NCBI RefSeq assembly: GCF_001461035.1
Contig: NZ_LNAM01000175.1
Location: forward strand, 41,124-105,123
Length of the DNA: 64,000 nt
DNA from: Acetivibrio ethanolgignens
GTDB lineage: Bacteria; Bacillota; Clostridia; Lachnospirales; Lachnospiraceae
Direction: 5' to 3'
The position numbers and the translations under genes are program-made. Each line of letters opens with the position of its first letter. Positions within the stretch are counted from its first letter, which is position 1. Positions 35,655-45,283 of the stretch are shown piece after piece. A model generated the notes under the pieces. The model worked only from the letters and a program-made list of their open reading frames with translations. It made no database searches and was not told the DNA's origin.

Positions 35655-36752
35655 ATGATTAAGCATAAGGAGCATTTTCACGGAAGTGATTTAGAAAAAA
35701 TAGAAAATATTTATGGCATAAAAAAAGAGGACATTACCAGCTTTTCCGCTAACGTAAACCCCCTTGGGGTTTCTTTCCGCCTGCGGGAAACTCTGGCCTC
35801 CCGTATTGATGCCATTACCTCTTACCCGGATCGGGAATACACAAGTCTCAGAAAGGCCATTGCCTCCTATATCCACTCTGACCCGGAATATATTCTGGTC
35901 GGTAATGGTTCTACCGAGCTGATTTCTATTATGATTCAGCTTCAGAAGCCGAAAAAGGCCCTGATTATTGGCCCGACCTACTCAGAATATGAACGTGAGG
36001 TTTCCTTAGAAGGTGGACGTTCCCTGTACTTTAGCCTCAAAGAAGAGGATAACTTTGAGTTAAATCTCCAGGCCTTGTCAGAAGAACTGCAAAAGGACAT
36101 TGACCTTTTAATTATCTGCAATCCGAACAATCCAACCTCTACTGCCATCCCCCGCAACAAAATGCGTCAGATTCTGGATATCTGTAAGGAACGCGATATC
36201 TTTGTTATGGTGGACGAAACCTATGTGGAGTTTGCAGAACAGATGGAGGAGATAACCTCGGTTCCACTGACGGAATATTACAACAATATTATTATCCTAC
36301 GCGGCATTTCCAAGTTTTTTGCTGCTCCAGGGCTCCGCCTGGGCTATGCTGTCTTTTGCAATACTGATTTGATAAAGGAAATCAACCAGAAGAAGAATCC
36401 GTGGACCATTAACAGCCTGGCTGCTATTGCCGGTGAAATTATGTTTTCCGATGAAGAATATAAGAAAGCGACCCGCCAGCTGATTTCCAGCGAACGGATT
36501 CGTATCTGTGACGAACTGTCCAAACTTCCGGAATATAAGGTCTATCCACCTACTGCCAATTTTGTACTTGTCCGTATTGAAAAAGAAGGACTTACCTCAG
36601 AAGAGCTCTTTGATATGGCAATCCGCCGCGGCCTTATGATCCGCGACTGCTCTACCTTCCCATTCTTAGACAACCGCTACATCCGCTTCTGTTTTATGAG
36701 CCCGGAAAAGAATGATGAGCTTCTGGATGTATTGAAGGCGGCTGTCCAATAA
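35655..36752 (+). CDS. PLP-dependent aminotransferase, HisC/CobD-like
   Basis: A 365-residue fold-type I enzyme. It begins HFHGSDLEKIENIYGI with FSANVNPLG, like CobD threonine-phosphate decarboxylase. VGNGSTELI, NPNNPTS and VDETYVEF (PLP-contacting) follow, and the Schiff-base lysine lies in GISKFFAAPGLRLGY. HisC and CobD are hard to separate by eye; no histidine or cobalamin genes are adjacent, so I leave the substrate open. AGAAAGGATTTTAAAAT precedes the ATG. Confidence 0.82.
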   Translation: MIKHKEHFHGSDLEKIENIYGIKKEDITSFSANVNPLGVSFRLRETLASRIDAITSYPDREYTSLRKAIASYIHSDPEYILVGNGSTELISIMIQLQKPKKALIIGPTYSEYEREVSLEGGRSLYFSLKEEDNFELNLQALSEELQKDIDLLIICNPNNPTSTAIPRNKMRQILDICKERDIFVMVDETYVEFAEQMEEITSVPLTEYYNNIIILRGISKFFAAPGLRLGYAVFCNTDLIKEINQKKNPWTINSLAAIAGEIMFSDEEYKKATRQLISSERIRICDELSKLPEYKVYPPTANFVLVRIEKEGLTSEELFDMAIRRGLMIRDCSTFPFLDNRYIRFCFMSPEKNDELLDVLKAAVQ

Positions 36753-36847
36753 GAGCTTGCTAACAACTGACGGTGTATCAGAAAATAAATCCATTTATTT
36801 CGCTCGTAAAAAACGGAATTTTGGGAAACCAGCTTTTAAAGATGTTT

Positions 36848-37285
36848 TTATCTGTAGCTTCGGAAGAACGTGGAGAGTCCCTCCAGAGTTTTCATAAGTA
36901 CCGGTATCTCATCCTCTGACAGCTGTCCCATCACAGCGTTTGTCATCTGCCGGTGGAAATCAGCATGATGAAAATACGCCCTTTCTCCCTTTGGAGTCAG
37001 GCGGATATAGACAACGCGGCGATCCTCTTCGCTGCGTTCTCTTATCACATAGCGTTTTTTTACCAGACTGTTCATGGAGGTCGTCAGGGAACCGGCTGTG
37101 ATATTGAGCTGCTTCGCGATAGCAGACATGGTACGGTCTCCTGAAGTTCCTACAGCCTCTATGATATGCATATCGTTATTTGTAATATCCTTAAATTCCT
37201 CTGTAATAATGGCTTTCTCTTCCAGCTCCCAGATTTCATGAAACAGATGAACCAGAATGTCATTAATCGTCTTATAGGTATCCAC
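36848..37285 (-). CDS. fabT: MarR-family regulator of fatty-acid synthesis (FabT-like)
   Basis: A 145-residue MarR winged-helix protein (DRTMSAIAKQLNITAGSLTT as recognition helices, RSEEDRRVVYIRLTPKGERA as wing). Its place with fab genes and the matching operator at fabH make it FabT, which represses fab genes when bound to acyl-ACP. It is the last gene of the fab operon here; in streptococci it is near the front. The GTG start lies six bases after GGAGG. Confidence 0.85.
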   Translation of the reverse strand: MDTYKTINDILVHLFHEIWELEEKAIITEEFKDITNNDMHIIEAVGTSGDRTMSAIAKQLNITAGSLTTSMNSLVKKRYVIRERSEEDRRVVYIRLTPKGERAYFHHADFHRQMTNAVMGQLSEDEIPVLMKTLEGLSTFFRSYR

Positions 37286-37333
37286 TTGCTTCCTCCTTTG
37301 AAAGAATTTTAATACCTTCTACCATTATACACA

Positions 37334-38404
37334 TTATTTAGAGAAAAATAAAGAATCAATCACTTCTTTTACAGATTCTATCCTTTCTGCCTTCCATGCC
37401 CTTGCTCCGCAAAACAAAAGGGCATTTTCAATATCCCCTCTGGCTGCATTCATTAAAGCCTGCGTAATACAATAGGGTGTTTCAGCAGGGTTACAGGTCT
37501 TAAGGCAGTCATAGCAGCGTTTTGGCGGTATTCTTTTCTCTTGATATACCCTGTCAATAAAAGGATTTTTTATCGCACGTCCCGGCATGCCGACTGGGCT
37601 TTTCACCAGCACAATATCCTCTTTTTCTGCTTTTAGGTAGCTTTCCTTGTAACGGATATCCGCATCACATTCCTCTGTTGTCACAAAGCGGCTTGCCACC
37701 TGCACACCGTCTGCTCCAAGCTCCAGAGCCCGTTCCACAGCCTCTTTGCTGTCAATGCCTCCTGCCAGTACTACTGGAATTTTTCGTTTATATTTTTCTT
37801 CATACTCCTGCACAATCAGAAATATAGAAAGGACTTCCTTTTCATAGCTTTCCCGGCACTTTTCATAAGCAGAAAGCTCCTCCAGAGAAAAGCCCAGATG
37901 TCCTCCGGCCTGCGGCCCTTCTACTATCAAAAGGTCTGCAGTACGGTTATATTTTTTACCCCAGAGCTTTAAAAGCACTCCGGCTGCCTTTGCTGATGAT
38001 ACAATCGGTGCAATTTTAGCCTTCTCCACAGGAACATATTCTGGTAAAGAAACAGGAAGTCCTGCCCCGGAAATAATCAAATCTGCACCAGCCTCCACAG
38101 CCGCCTCTACATGTTCCTTATAATGATTCATGGCAACCATGACATTAAATCCAATTACTCCCTCTGGAGCCATCCTCCTGGCTTTTTCATATTCCTTTTT
38201 TATAGCTCTTAGATTGGCTTCCAGCAGATTCTCTTCAAAATCTGGCTCACGAAAGCCTGGCTGAGCTGCGGAAATGATACCAACAGCTCCTTCCTTTGCT
38301 ACCGCTCCTGCCAGTGATCCAAGACTGATGCCGATACCCATACCGCCCTGTATTAACGGTATTTTAGCTTCCTTTTCTCCAATTTGCAGAGGTTTATAAT
38401 CCAT
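37334..38404 (-). CDS. Second FabK/nitronate monooxygenase-like flavoprotein
   Basis: A 356-residue TIM-barrel flavoprotein. IPLIQGGMGIGISLGSLAGA, GPQAGGHLG and VLAGGIDSKEAVERALELGA form the FMN site as in FabK and 2-nitropropane dioxygenase. A distinctive C-terminal cysteine region (RCYDCLKTCNPAETPYC) could bind a metal or cluster. It differs from the true FabK gene upstream in the same operon. It may be an alternative enoyl-ACP reductase or a detoxifying nitronate monooxygenase; the operon position favours a lipid role. Confidence 0.8.
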   Translation of the reverse strand: MDYKPLQIGEKEAKIPLIQGGMGIGISLGSLAGAVAKEGAVGIISAAQPGFREPDFEENLLEANLRAIKKEYEKARRMAPEGVIGFNVMVAMNHYKEHVEAAVEAGADLIISGAGLPVSLPEYVPVEKAKIAPIVSSAKAAGVLLKLWGKKYNRTADLLIVEGPQAGGHLGFSLEELSAYEKCRESYEKEVLSIFLIVQEYEEKYKRKIPVVLAGGIDSKEAVERALELGADGVQVASRFVTTEECDADIRYKESYLKAEKEDIVLVKSPVGMPGRAIKNPFIDRVYQEKRIPPKRCYDCLKTCNPAETPYCITQALMNAARGDIENALLFCGARAWKAERIESVKEVIDSLFFSK

Positions 38405-38419
38405 ATTTTTCCTCTCTCT

Positions 38420-40123
38420 CTAAAATTTCCGAAATCTCTGATATCGCTTTTCACAAAGCTCTTCCTCCGAAAGCTCCCCTGAAGCTTTCAAAAACCGACA
38501 GATTCCTGTCCTAAGCTCCACACAGACCTCTTCCATAGTCTCTGTAGTCAGCTGTTCCGGCTCTGCAATGACCTGTTCAATCATCCCAGCAGCCTTTAAA
38601 TCCTGGGCTGTCATTTTCATTACCTCAGCAGCTTCCTTTGCCCGTTTACTGTCCTTCCACAAAATCGTAGCAAAGCCCTCAGGAGAAAGAATGGAATATA
38701 CTGAGTTTTCCAGCATCCAGACCTCATCTGCTACGGCAAGAGCCAATGCTCCGCCGCTGCCGCCTTCTCCAATCACAATAGATAATACAGGCACCCTTAA
38801 GCCTGCCATTTCAAAAAGATTTCTTGCAATAGCCTCGCCCTGTCCTCTCTCTTCTGCCTCAAGACCACAAAAGGCTCCCGGCGTATCTACAAAGCAAATC
38901 ACAGGCCGCTGAAACTTCTCCGCCTGCTTCATCAGCCGCAAGGCCTTCCGGTACCCCTCCGGTGAGGGCATACCAAAATTGTGTGCAATATTTTCCTTCG
39001 TTGTTTTTCCCTTTTCCTGAAAAATTACCGTCACCGGCTGTCCCTCAAAGAGTCCTACACCACCTAAGATTGCCCTGTCATCCCTAAATAGACGGTCTCC
39101 ATGAAGCTCTATAAATTCTGAAAACAGTCGCTTTCGGTAATCACTTCCCACCGGACGGTCAGAGCGTCTTGAAAGGGCTACTCTATCCCAGGCAGACAGC
39201 TCTTGCCTTTCCTCTCCTGCCGCCTTTTTCTGGTAAGAAACCGCCTTTTTTCTATCCTTTGCCTCCTTTTTCTCATGCAGCATAAGAAGACGGGACAGCA
39301 CTGCCTTTTGCTCCCTCCGCTCTACCAGACGGTCAACAAAACCATGCTCTAAAAGAAATTCTGCTGTCTGAAAGCCCTTTGGAAGCTTCTGTCCGATGGT
39401 CTGCTCAATTACCCGGGGTCCGGCAAATCCAATTAAGGCTCCCGGCTCTGCCAAAATCACATCCCCCAGCATAGCAAAGCTAGCTGTCACACCACCGGTT
39501 GTCGGATTCGTTAATACAGAAATATAGAGAAGTCCCGCATCACTGTGCCGTTTCAAGGCTGCGGCTGTCTTTGCCATCTGCATAAGCGAGGTCATTCCCT
39601 CCTGCATTCTGGCACCACCGGAGCAGGCAAAAATAATCAGCGGCAGACGCTCCTTTGTTGCCCGCTCAATCGTCCTGGTTATTTTTTCACCAACTACGCC
39701 TCCCATGCTTGCCATAATAAAACGGCTGTCGCAGACAGCAACTGCGGCCTTTCTTCCTTCGATTGCCAGCCTGCCACATAAAACAGCCTCCTCAAGCCCT
39801 GTCTTTTCCTGTGCTTTTTTTATCTTTTCCTCATAGCCCTTATAATTTAACGGATTCTTCGTCTCAAGCCCCTGGCTCCATTCCTCAAAGCTTCTCTCAT
39901 CTGCTAAAAGCTCCACCCGTGTTCTCGCATGAATACGGAAATAAGTTCCACAGCTCGGGCAGATATAGTCATTTCTTTTTACCTCTTCCGTAAAAATCGC
40001 CTTTTTGCAGACATTACATTTCTTTAAAAGTCCCTCCGGCACCTCCGGTGCCTTCTCCAGAGTCTTTTCCTCCTCTTTGTTAAATGCACTTCGGGTCTTT
40101 TTAAACATATTTTTCAGCTGCAA
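38420..40123 (-). CDS. accDA: Fused acetyl-CoA carboxylase carboxyltransferase AccD-AccA
   Basis: A 567-residue protein joining both carboxyltransferase subunits. The AccD half (about 1-290) begins with a zinc ribbon (CNVCKKAI...CPSCGTYF) and has GGVVGEKITRTIERA, SGGARMQEGM and TGGVTASFAMLGD. The AccA half (about 315-567) has FSEFIELHGDR, FVDTPGAFCGLEAEERGQGE and IGEGGSGGALALAVADEVWM. It transfers carboxyl from biotin to acetyl-CoA. The start is uncertain: TTG at 40123 has GGGAGG nine bases upstream, while the ATG at 40108 is poorly spaced. Confidence 0.92.
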   Translation of the reverse strand: MQLKNMFKKTRSAFNKEEEKTLEKAPEVPEGLLKKCNVCKKAIFTEEVKRNDYICPSCGTYFRIHARTRVELLADERSFEEWSQGLETKNPLNYKGYEEKIKKAQEKTGLEEAVLCGRLAIEGRKAAVAVCDSRFIMASMGGVVGEKITRTIERATKERLPLIIFACSGGARMQEGMTSLMQMAKTAAALKRHSDAGLLYISVLTNPTTGGVTASFAMLGDVILAEPGALIGFAGPRVIEQTIGQKLPKGFQTAEFLLEHGFVDRLVERREQKAVLSRLLMLHEKKEAKDRKKAVSYQKKAAGEERQELSAWDRVALSRRSDRPVGSDYRKRLFSEFIELHGDRLFRDDRAILGGVGLFEGQPVTVIFQEKGKTTKENIAHNFGMPSPEGYRKALRLMKQAEKFQRPVICFVDTPGAFCGLEAEERGQGEAIARNLFEMAGLRVPVLSIVIGEGGSGGALALAVADEVWMLENSVYSILSPEGFATILWKDSKRAKEAAEVMKMTAQDLKAAGMIEQVIAEPEQLTTETMEEVCVELRTGICRFLKASGELSEEELCEKRYQRFRKF

Positions 40124-40129
40124 CCTCTA

Positions 40130-41503
40130 TTACCTCCCAAAGCAAGGCTCTGTTTCCAATGAAGCCCTTTCCATTTTTTCAATAAAATCAATATCAATAT
40201 CGCCGGATATATACAGAGGATGATTCATAATCTCATACTGGTAATCCACATTGGTATCAATACCCTCGATAATAACCTCTCCCAGAGCACTGCACATTTT
40301 TGCAATAGCTTCCTTCCTGTCCTTTCCATAGACAATCAGCTTTGCCAGCATGGAATCATAGTAGGCCGGTACCTGGTAGCCACTGTAAATTGCCGTATCA
40401 ATCCGCACACCCTCGCCGCCGGGAAGGTACATTCCGGTAATTCTTCCTGGAGAAGGACGGAAATTCTGTGCCGGATTTTCAGCATTAATCCGACATTCTA
40501 TTGCATGTCCCTTAAAATGAATGTCCTCTTGGGAAAAGGAGAGTGGAAGCCTGGAAGCAATCCTTAACTGCTCCTTTATCAAATCAATCCCCGTCACCCA
40601 TTCCGTTACCGGATGCTCTACCTGAATCCGGGTATTCATCTCCATAAAATAAAAGCTTCCATCCTTTTCTAAAAGAAATTCTATGGTTCCCGCATTTTCG
40701 TAGCCTGCTGCCTTTGCTGCCCGGACAGCAGCCTCTCCCATCTGCTTTCGTAGCTGGTCCGAAATTGCCTCTGAGGGTGATTCCTCTACCAGCTTCTGGT
40801 GATTTCTCTGAATGGAGCAGTCTCTCTCTCCCAGATGAACTACATTACCATAATGGTCTGCCAGTATCTGGAATTCGATATGTCTTGGATGCTCCACCAG
40901 ATGTTCCACATACATAGTGCCATCGCCAAAGGCTGCCTTGGCCTCTTTCTGTGCTGTCTGAAAGCTTTTTTCAAATTCCTCCGGTTTTTTTGCCGCCCGC
41001 ATGCCCTTGCCGCCACCGCCCAGAGCTGCTTTTATCATAACCGGATAGCCAGCCTCCTTTGCAGCCTCTTTGCCTGCTTCTACATCCCAAACAGCCTCTT
41101 TCCCTCCTGGAATTACTGGTACTCCGGCATTTATCATCGTATTTCTTGCCTCGGCCTTATTTCCCATTCGCTCAATGACAGCGGAGGATGGTCCGATAAA
41201 GGTAATGTTACACTGCTCACAAAGAGCTGCAAATCTTGCATTTTCCGATAAAAATCCAAAGCCGGGATGAATGGCATCTGCTCCAGATACTAAAGTCGCA
41301 CTGATAATCTGCTCCATATTCAGATAGCTCTGGGCCGAAGGTGCCGGTCCGATGCAGACTGCCTCATCTGCCAGCTGGGTATGAAGTGCCTCCCTGTCCA
41401 CTTCCGAATGAACTGCAACTGTTTCAATTCCCATTTCTCTGCAAGCCCGGATAATCCGCACTGCAATTTCTCCTCTGTTCGCAATCAATACCTTTTTTAT
41501 CAC
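40130..41503 (-). CDS. accC: Acetyl-CoA carboxylase biotin carboxylase subunit
   Basis: A 457-residue ATP-grasp enzyme: KKVLIANRGEIAVRIIRACR at the N-terminus, KAALGGGGKGMR (ATP loop), HIEFQILAD, FLEKDGSFYFMEMNTRIQVE-type active-site region and HAIECRINAE. It carboxylates biotin on AccB using bicarbonate and ATP. The GTG at 41503 is favoured because AGGTGA lies five bases upstream; the GTG at 41512 abuts the fabZ stop. Confidence 0.95.
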   Translation of the reverse strand: MIKKVLIANRGEIAVRIIRACREMGIETVAVHSEVDREALHTQLADEAVCIGPAPSAQSYLNMEQIISATLVSGADAIHPGFGFLSENARFAALCEQCNITFIGPSSAVIERMGNKAEARNTMINAGVPVIPGGKEAVWDVEAGKEAAKEAGYPVMIKAALGGGGKGMRAAKKPEEFEKSFQTAQKEAKAAFGDGTMYVEHLVEHPRHIEFQILADHYGNVVHLGERDCSIQRNHQKLVEESPSEAISDQLRKQMGEAAVRAAKAAGYENAGTIEFLLEKDGSFYFMEMNTRIQVEHPVTEWVTGIDLIKEQLRIASRLPLSFSQEDIHFKGHAIECRINAENPAQNFRPSPGRITGMYLPGGEGVRIDTAIYSGYQVPAYYDSMLAKLIVYGKDRKEAIAKMCSALGEVIIEGIDTNVDYQYEIMNHPLYISGDIDIDFIEKMERASLETEPCFGR

Positions 41504-41512
41504 TGTTCTCAC

Positions 41513-41941
41513 CTATCCGATCATAAAGGTCAGCTCTGCACTGGCAACTGTCCTTCCATCTACGGACGCTATTGCCTCGCCAACACCAACCGGTCCCTTT
41601 TCCCTTATAATCCGGGTCTCAAGCCTAAGCTTGTCACCCGGTACTACCTTGCCGCGAAATCTGCACTTTTCAATTCCACCAAAGTAGGCAATCTTTCCTT
41701 TCTTTTCTGCCTGACTCAAAATAGCTACCGCCCCTGTCTGGGCCAGTGCCTCAATAATCAGAACTCCCGGCATGACCGGCTCCTGCGGAAAATGCCCTCT
41801 GAAAAAGTCCTCCCGGAAGGTGACACATTTATAGGCAATGGCATACTCTCCCGGCACATAATCCTCTATCGCATCCACCAGTAAAAAGGGATGCCGGTGA
41901 GGGAGAATTTCTTCTATTTCCTTAACTGTCAATGCATTCAT
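41513..41941 (-). CDS. fabZ: 3-hydroxyacyl-ACP dehydratase FabZ
   Basis: A 142-residue hot-dog fold protein. Catalytic His is in ILPHRHPFLLVD and Glu in PGVLIIEALAQTGAV, both diagnostic. It dehydrates 3-hydroxyacyl-ACP to trans-2-enoyl-ACP. No FabA or FabM gene is visible in the operon, so the route to unsaturated acids is not shown here. Closely spaced in the fab operon between accB and accC. Confidence 0.95.
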   Translation of the reverse strand: MNALTVKEIEEILPHRHPFLLVDAIEDYVPGEYAIAYKCVTFREDFFRGHFPQEPVMPGVLIIEALAQTGAVAILSQAEKKGKIAYFGGIEKCRFRGKVVPGDKLRLETRIIREKGPVGVGEAIASVDGRTVASAELTFMIG

Positions 41942-41956
41942 GTTTTCTTCCTTTCT

Positions 41957-42385
41957 CTATACAATCCTAAACAAGGGCTGTCCATACTCTACCATTTGGC
42001 CATTTTCGACCAAAATCTCCGCTACCGTGCCATCATACTCTGATTCAATTTCATTCATCAGCTTCATAGCCTCAACAATCGCCAGCACCTGTCCCTTTTT
42101 CACTACATCTCCAGTCTTTACAAAGGCCTCGGCATCCTCTGCCGGAGCTGCATAAAAGGTCCCCACTAGCGGTGAGCTGATTAGCTTTTCTTCTGCAGTT
42201 GTCTCCCTCACAGATACAGCCTGTACGGTAACTCTTGTATCCATTTCCGGCTGAAGTGCCTCTGCTTTTGTCACCGTGGTCTGCTTTTTTAAGGACAACC
42301 GTACACCATTTTCCTCATACCGGAAGCCGGTCAGCTTTGATGCTGAAACAGCCTCCACCAGCTCTAAGATTTCTTTTATCTCCAT
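41957..42385 (-). CDS. accB: Biotin carboxyl carrier protein AccB
   Basis: A 142-residue protein with an N-terminal region containing FRYEENGVRLSL, a linker, and a biotinyl domain with the biotinylated lysine in EAMKLMNEIE (about residue 107). SSPLVGTFYAAPAEDAEAF begins the domain. It carries carboxybiotin between AccC and the AccDA fusion. It starts 6 bp after fabF. Confidence 0.95.
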   Translation of the reverse strand: MEIKEILELVEAVSASKLTGFRYEENGVRLSLKKQTTVTKAEALQPEMDTRVTVQAVSVRETTAEEKLISSPLVGTFYAAPAEDAEAFVKTGDVVKKGQVLAIVEAMKLMNEIESEYDGTVAEILVENGQMVEYGQPLFRIV

Positions 42386-42391
42386 GCCTAT

Positions 42392-43630
42392 CTACCCTTC
42401 ATACTTTTTTACTAGCAAAGCTGCATTGTGACCTCCAAAGCCCAGAGAATTACTGATGGCACATTTTATCTGCCTCTCAAGAGGTGCCCCTAGCACATAA
42501 TTGAGGTCGCATTCCTCTTCGGTTTCTCTGGTTCCCATCGTCTGATGAATAAAGCCCTCCTCTAGGGATTTCACACATACAATAAGCTCTATTGCTCCAG
42601 TTGCTCCTAAAAGATGGCCTGTCATGGACTTGGTAGAGTTAACAGCCACCTTGTCTGCTGCCGCTCCCAGTGCCGCCCGGATAGCTCTCGTTTCATACAA
42701 ATCATTGTGACGTGTACTGGTGCCGTGAGCGTTAATATAATCAATTTCTTCCGGAGAAACCTTTGCTTCCTCCATTGCCAGGGTCATAGCCCTTGCTGCA
42801 CTCTCTCCATCCTCTGCCGGTGAGGTAATATGGTAGGCATCTGCTGTTGATCCATAGCCTGCCAGCTCTGCATAGATTCTGGCTCCCCGGCGTTTTGCAT
42901 GCTCTAACTCCTCCAGTACGACAATACCTGCTCCTTCTCCCAGCACAAAGCCGCTTCTGTCCTTATCAAAAGGAATGGATGCCCGAAGAGGGTCTGTCAC
43001 TGTTGTCAGAGCCGTTAATGCCGTAAAGCCTGCGATTCCCGTCGGACAGATACAGCTTTCACAGCCGCCTGCCAGCATAACATCCGCATCTCCATGCTGG
43101 ATTGCCCGGAGGGCATCTCCTATGGAGTTAGAGCCTGTTGCACAGGCTGTGACCACATTGGTGCATTTTCCCTTCAGTCCCAGCCGAATTGAAATATTTC
43201 CTGCCGCCATATTGGAAATCATCAGTGGAACCATCAAGGGATTCACTCTGGCAGGCCCTTTTTCTAAAATCTTTTTATATTCCCTCTCAATTATCTCCAG
43301 GCTTCCGATGCCGGAACCAACAATAACGCCAATCCGGTAAGGATCCTCTGCCTCCATAGAAAGCTCCGCATCTGAAAAAGCCTCAACTGCCGCAGCTACG
43401 CCAAACTGTGAAAAACGTTCCATCCGTTTTGCTGCCTTAAAGTCCATCAGGTTCTCTGTCGAAAAGTCCTTTACCTCTGCCGCCAGCTTCACCTTATACT
43501 CTGTTGTATCAAAACGGGTAATTTCACCGATTCCCACCTTTCCAGAACGGATTCCTGCCCAGAAATCTGCCACGGTATTTCCGATAGGTGTCACCGCACC
43601 AAGTCCTGTTATCACAACTCGCCTCTTCAT
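42392..43630 (-). CDS. fabF: 3-oxoacyl-ACP synthase II FabF
   Basis: A 412-residue thiolase-fold enzyme with the triad Cys in TACATGSNSIGD, His in NAHGTSTRHND and His in KSMTGHLLGA. It elongates acyl-ACP with malonyl-ACP. The N-terminus RRVVITGLGAVTPIGN is typical. TTAGGAGGGTTTTT precedes the ATG. Confidence 0.96.
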   Translation of the reverse strand: MKRRVVITGLGAVTPIGNTVADFWAGIRSGKVGIGEITRFDTTEYKVKLAAEVKDFSTENLMDFKAAKRMERFSQFGVAAAVEAFSDAELSMEAEDPYRIGVIVGSGIGSLEIIEREYKKILEKGPARVNPLMVPLMISNMAAGNISIRLGLKGKCTNVVTACATGSNSIGDALRAIQHGDADVMLAGGCESCICPTGIAGFTALTALTTVTDPLRASIPFDKDRSGFVLGEGAGIVVLEELEHAKRRGARIYAELAGYGSTADAYHITSPAEDGESAARAMTLAMEEAKVSPEEIDYINAHGTSTRHNDLYETRAIRAALGAAADKVAVNSTKSMTGHLLGATGAIELIVCVKSLEEGFIHQTMGTRETEEECDLNYVLGAPLERQIKCAISNSLGFGGHNAALLVKKYEG

Positions 43631-43644
43631 AAAAACCCTCCTAA

Positions 43645-44385
43645 CTACATCACCATTCCACCGTCTACATGAATCACCTGTCCGGTAATATAAGCGGCTC
43701 CTCCCGATGACAAAAAGGCCACAACCTTTGCCACATCCTCCGGCCTTCCAAAGCTGCCCAGCGGAATCTGGGCTGCCGCTGCCTGCTTTACCTCGTCAGA
43801 AAGCACCTGGGTCATTTCGGTTTCAATAAAGCCCGGTGCAATAGCATTCACCGTAATTCCACGGCTTCCCAGCTCCTTTGCCGCACTTTTTGTAAGTCCG
43901 ATCATTCCCGCCTTAGAGGCTGCATAATTTACCTGTCCTGCATTGCCTGCCACACCTACTACAGAAGCCATGTTAATAATTCTTCCATCCCGCTGCTTCA
44001 TCATCTGCCGTGCTGCAAATCGCATACAGTGAAAGGCTCCTTTTAAATTTACATCCAGCACAGCATCAAAGTCCTCTTCGCTCATCCGCATCAAAAGACC
44101 GTCTCTGGTAATGCCCGCATTATTTACTAAAATATCTATTCTTCCAAAATCCTCTATTATTTTTTTAATAAATGTCTCACACTCTGAAAAGGAAGCAACA
44201 TTACACCGGTACAGGCTGGCTCGGCCGCCTTTTTTTTCTATCTCTTCCTTTACCTCAATAGCCTTTTCTTCGGAGCCGTTGTAGTTAATCACTACAAAAG
44301 CCCCCTGCCCGGCCAGCTCCACTGCAACCGCTCTTCCAATTCCTCTGGACGCTCCGGTCACTACAGCAATCTTATTCTTTAACAT
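43645..44385 (-). CDS. fabG: 3-oxoacyl-ACP reductase FabG
   Basis: A 246-residue short-chain dehydrogenase: TGASRGIG (NADPH loop), NNAGIT, catalytic Ser in NMASVVGVAGN, Tyr-x-x-x-Lys in NYAASKAG, and the C-terminal GQVIHVDGGMVM. It reduces 3-oxoacyl-ACP. The ATG at 44385 follows GGAAGGAGC and overlaps the fabD 3' end by 14 bp; the longer frame to 44436 lies inside fabD. Confidence 0.96.
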   Translation of the reverse strand: MLKNKIAVVTGASRGIGRAVAVELAGQGAFVVINYNGSEEKAIEVKEEIEKKGGRASLYRCNVASFSECETFIKKIIEDFGRIDILVNNAGITRDGLLMRMSEEDFDAVLDVNLKGAFHCMRFAARQMMKQRDGRIINMASVVGVAGNAGQVNYAASKAGMIGLTKSAAKELGSRGITVNAIAPGFIETEMTQVLSDEVKQAAAAQIPLGSFGRPEDVAKVVAFLSSGGAAYITGQVIHVDGGMVM

Positions 44386-45283
44386 ATAAAAGCTCCTTCC
44401 ATGTACCAATATTGATAACTTTTGCCTCTGGGGCAATCTTCTTTAAAAATCCTCTTAATGTCTGTCCCGGTCCAATTTCTATAAAGGTGGTAATTCCATT
44501 TTTAAGCATAACCTCCATACTCTGCTGCCAGCGTACGCCAGAAGCCACCTGCTTTTTTAGAAGCTCCTTTGTTTTTCCGATCTCTGTTACATATTCTGCA
44601 GTCACATTTGTCACATAAGGAAGTGTAAGCTTTGTAAAGATAAGCTTAGAAAGCTCCTTTTCGAGCTTTTCCCCCGCTGCCTCTAACAGCGGAGAATGAA
44701 AGGGCCCACTCACATTCAAATCAACAGCCCTTTTTGCTCCCCGGCTTAAAAGCTCTTCCTTAGCCGCTTTGACTGCCTTCGTCCTTCCGGTAATCACCAA
44801 CTGGCCAGGACAGTTGTAGTTTGCTACATACACATCCGGGATTCCCTGAATACCAGCTTCTACCTCTTCGGCAGTCATGCCAAGAATTGCTGCCATAGCT
44901 CCTTCTTTCGCCGGTACTGCCTCCTGCATATAAATTCCCCGTTTTCTTACAGCATAAATGGCCTCCCTTGCACTCATGCCGCCTGCTGCCACAATAGCAC
45001 AGTATTCTCCCAGACTTAAGCCTGCTGTCACATCTGCTGAAAATCCTGCCTCTTTTACCGCTGAAAGCATAGCAAGACAGGTCGTTACCAGGGCAGCCTG
45101 GGTAAATTCTGTCTTATCAAGCTGTTCATTTTTTTCAAAGCAAAGTGCCTTCATATCCATGGAAAGCACCTCAGAGGCCTCCTCAAAAATTTCTCTTGCT
45201 ACCTGGCTGTTTTCATAAAAATCCTTTCCCATACCGGCCCTTTGCACACCCTGACCCGGGAAAATAAATGCTGTTTTATTCAT
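44372..45283 (-). CDS. fabD: Malonyl-CoA:ACP transacylase FabD
   Basis: A 303-residue acyltransferase: FIFPGQGVQRAGMG, the nucleophile in GLSLGEYCAIV (Ser), Arg in AVRKRGIYMQEA, and His in SGPFHSPLLEAA. It moves malonyl from CoA to AcpP. It overlaps both fabK (8 bp) and fabG (14 bp), indicating tight coupling. Confidence 0.95.
   Translation of the reverse strand: MNKTAFIFPGQGVQRAGMGKDFYENSQVAREIFEEASEVLSMDMKALCFEKNEQLDKTEFTQAALVTTCLAMLSAVKEAGFSADVTAGLSLGEYCAIVAAGGMSAREAIYAVRKRGIYMQEAVPAKEGAMAAILGMTAEEVEAGIQGIPDVYVANYNCPGQLVITGRTKAVKAAKEELLSRGAKRAVDLNVSGPFHSPLLEAAGEKLEKELSKLIFTKLTLPYVTNVTAEYVTEIGKTKELLKKQVASGVRWQQSMEVMLKNGITTFIEIGPGQTLRGFLKKIAPEAKVINIGTWKELLYVKE

Noticed and set aside
35655..36752. 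Calling the aminotransferase hisC
   Set aside because: Features of HisC and CobD both occur and no histidine or cobalamin genes are adjacent, so no symbol was assigned.
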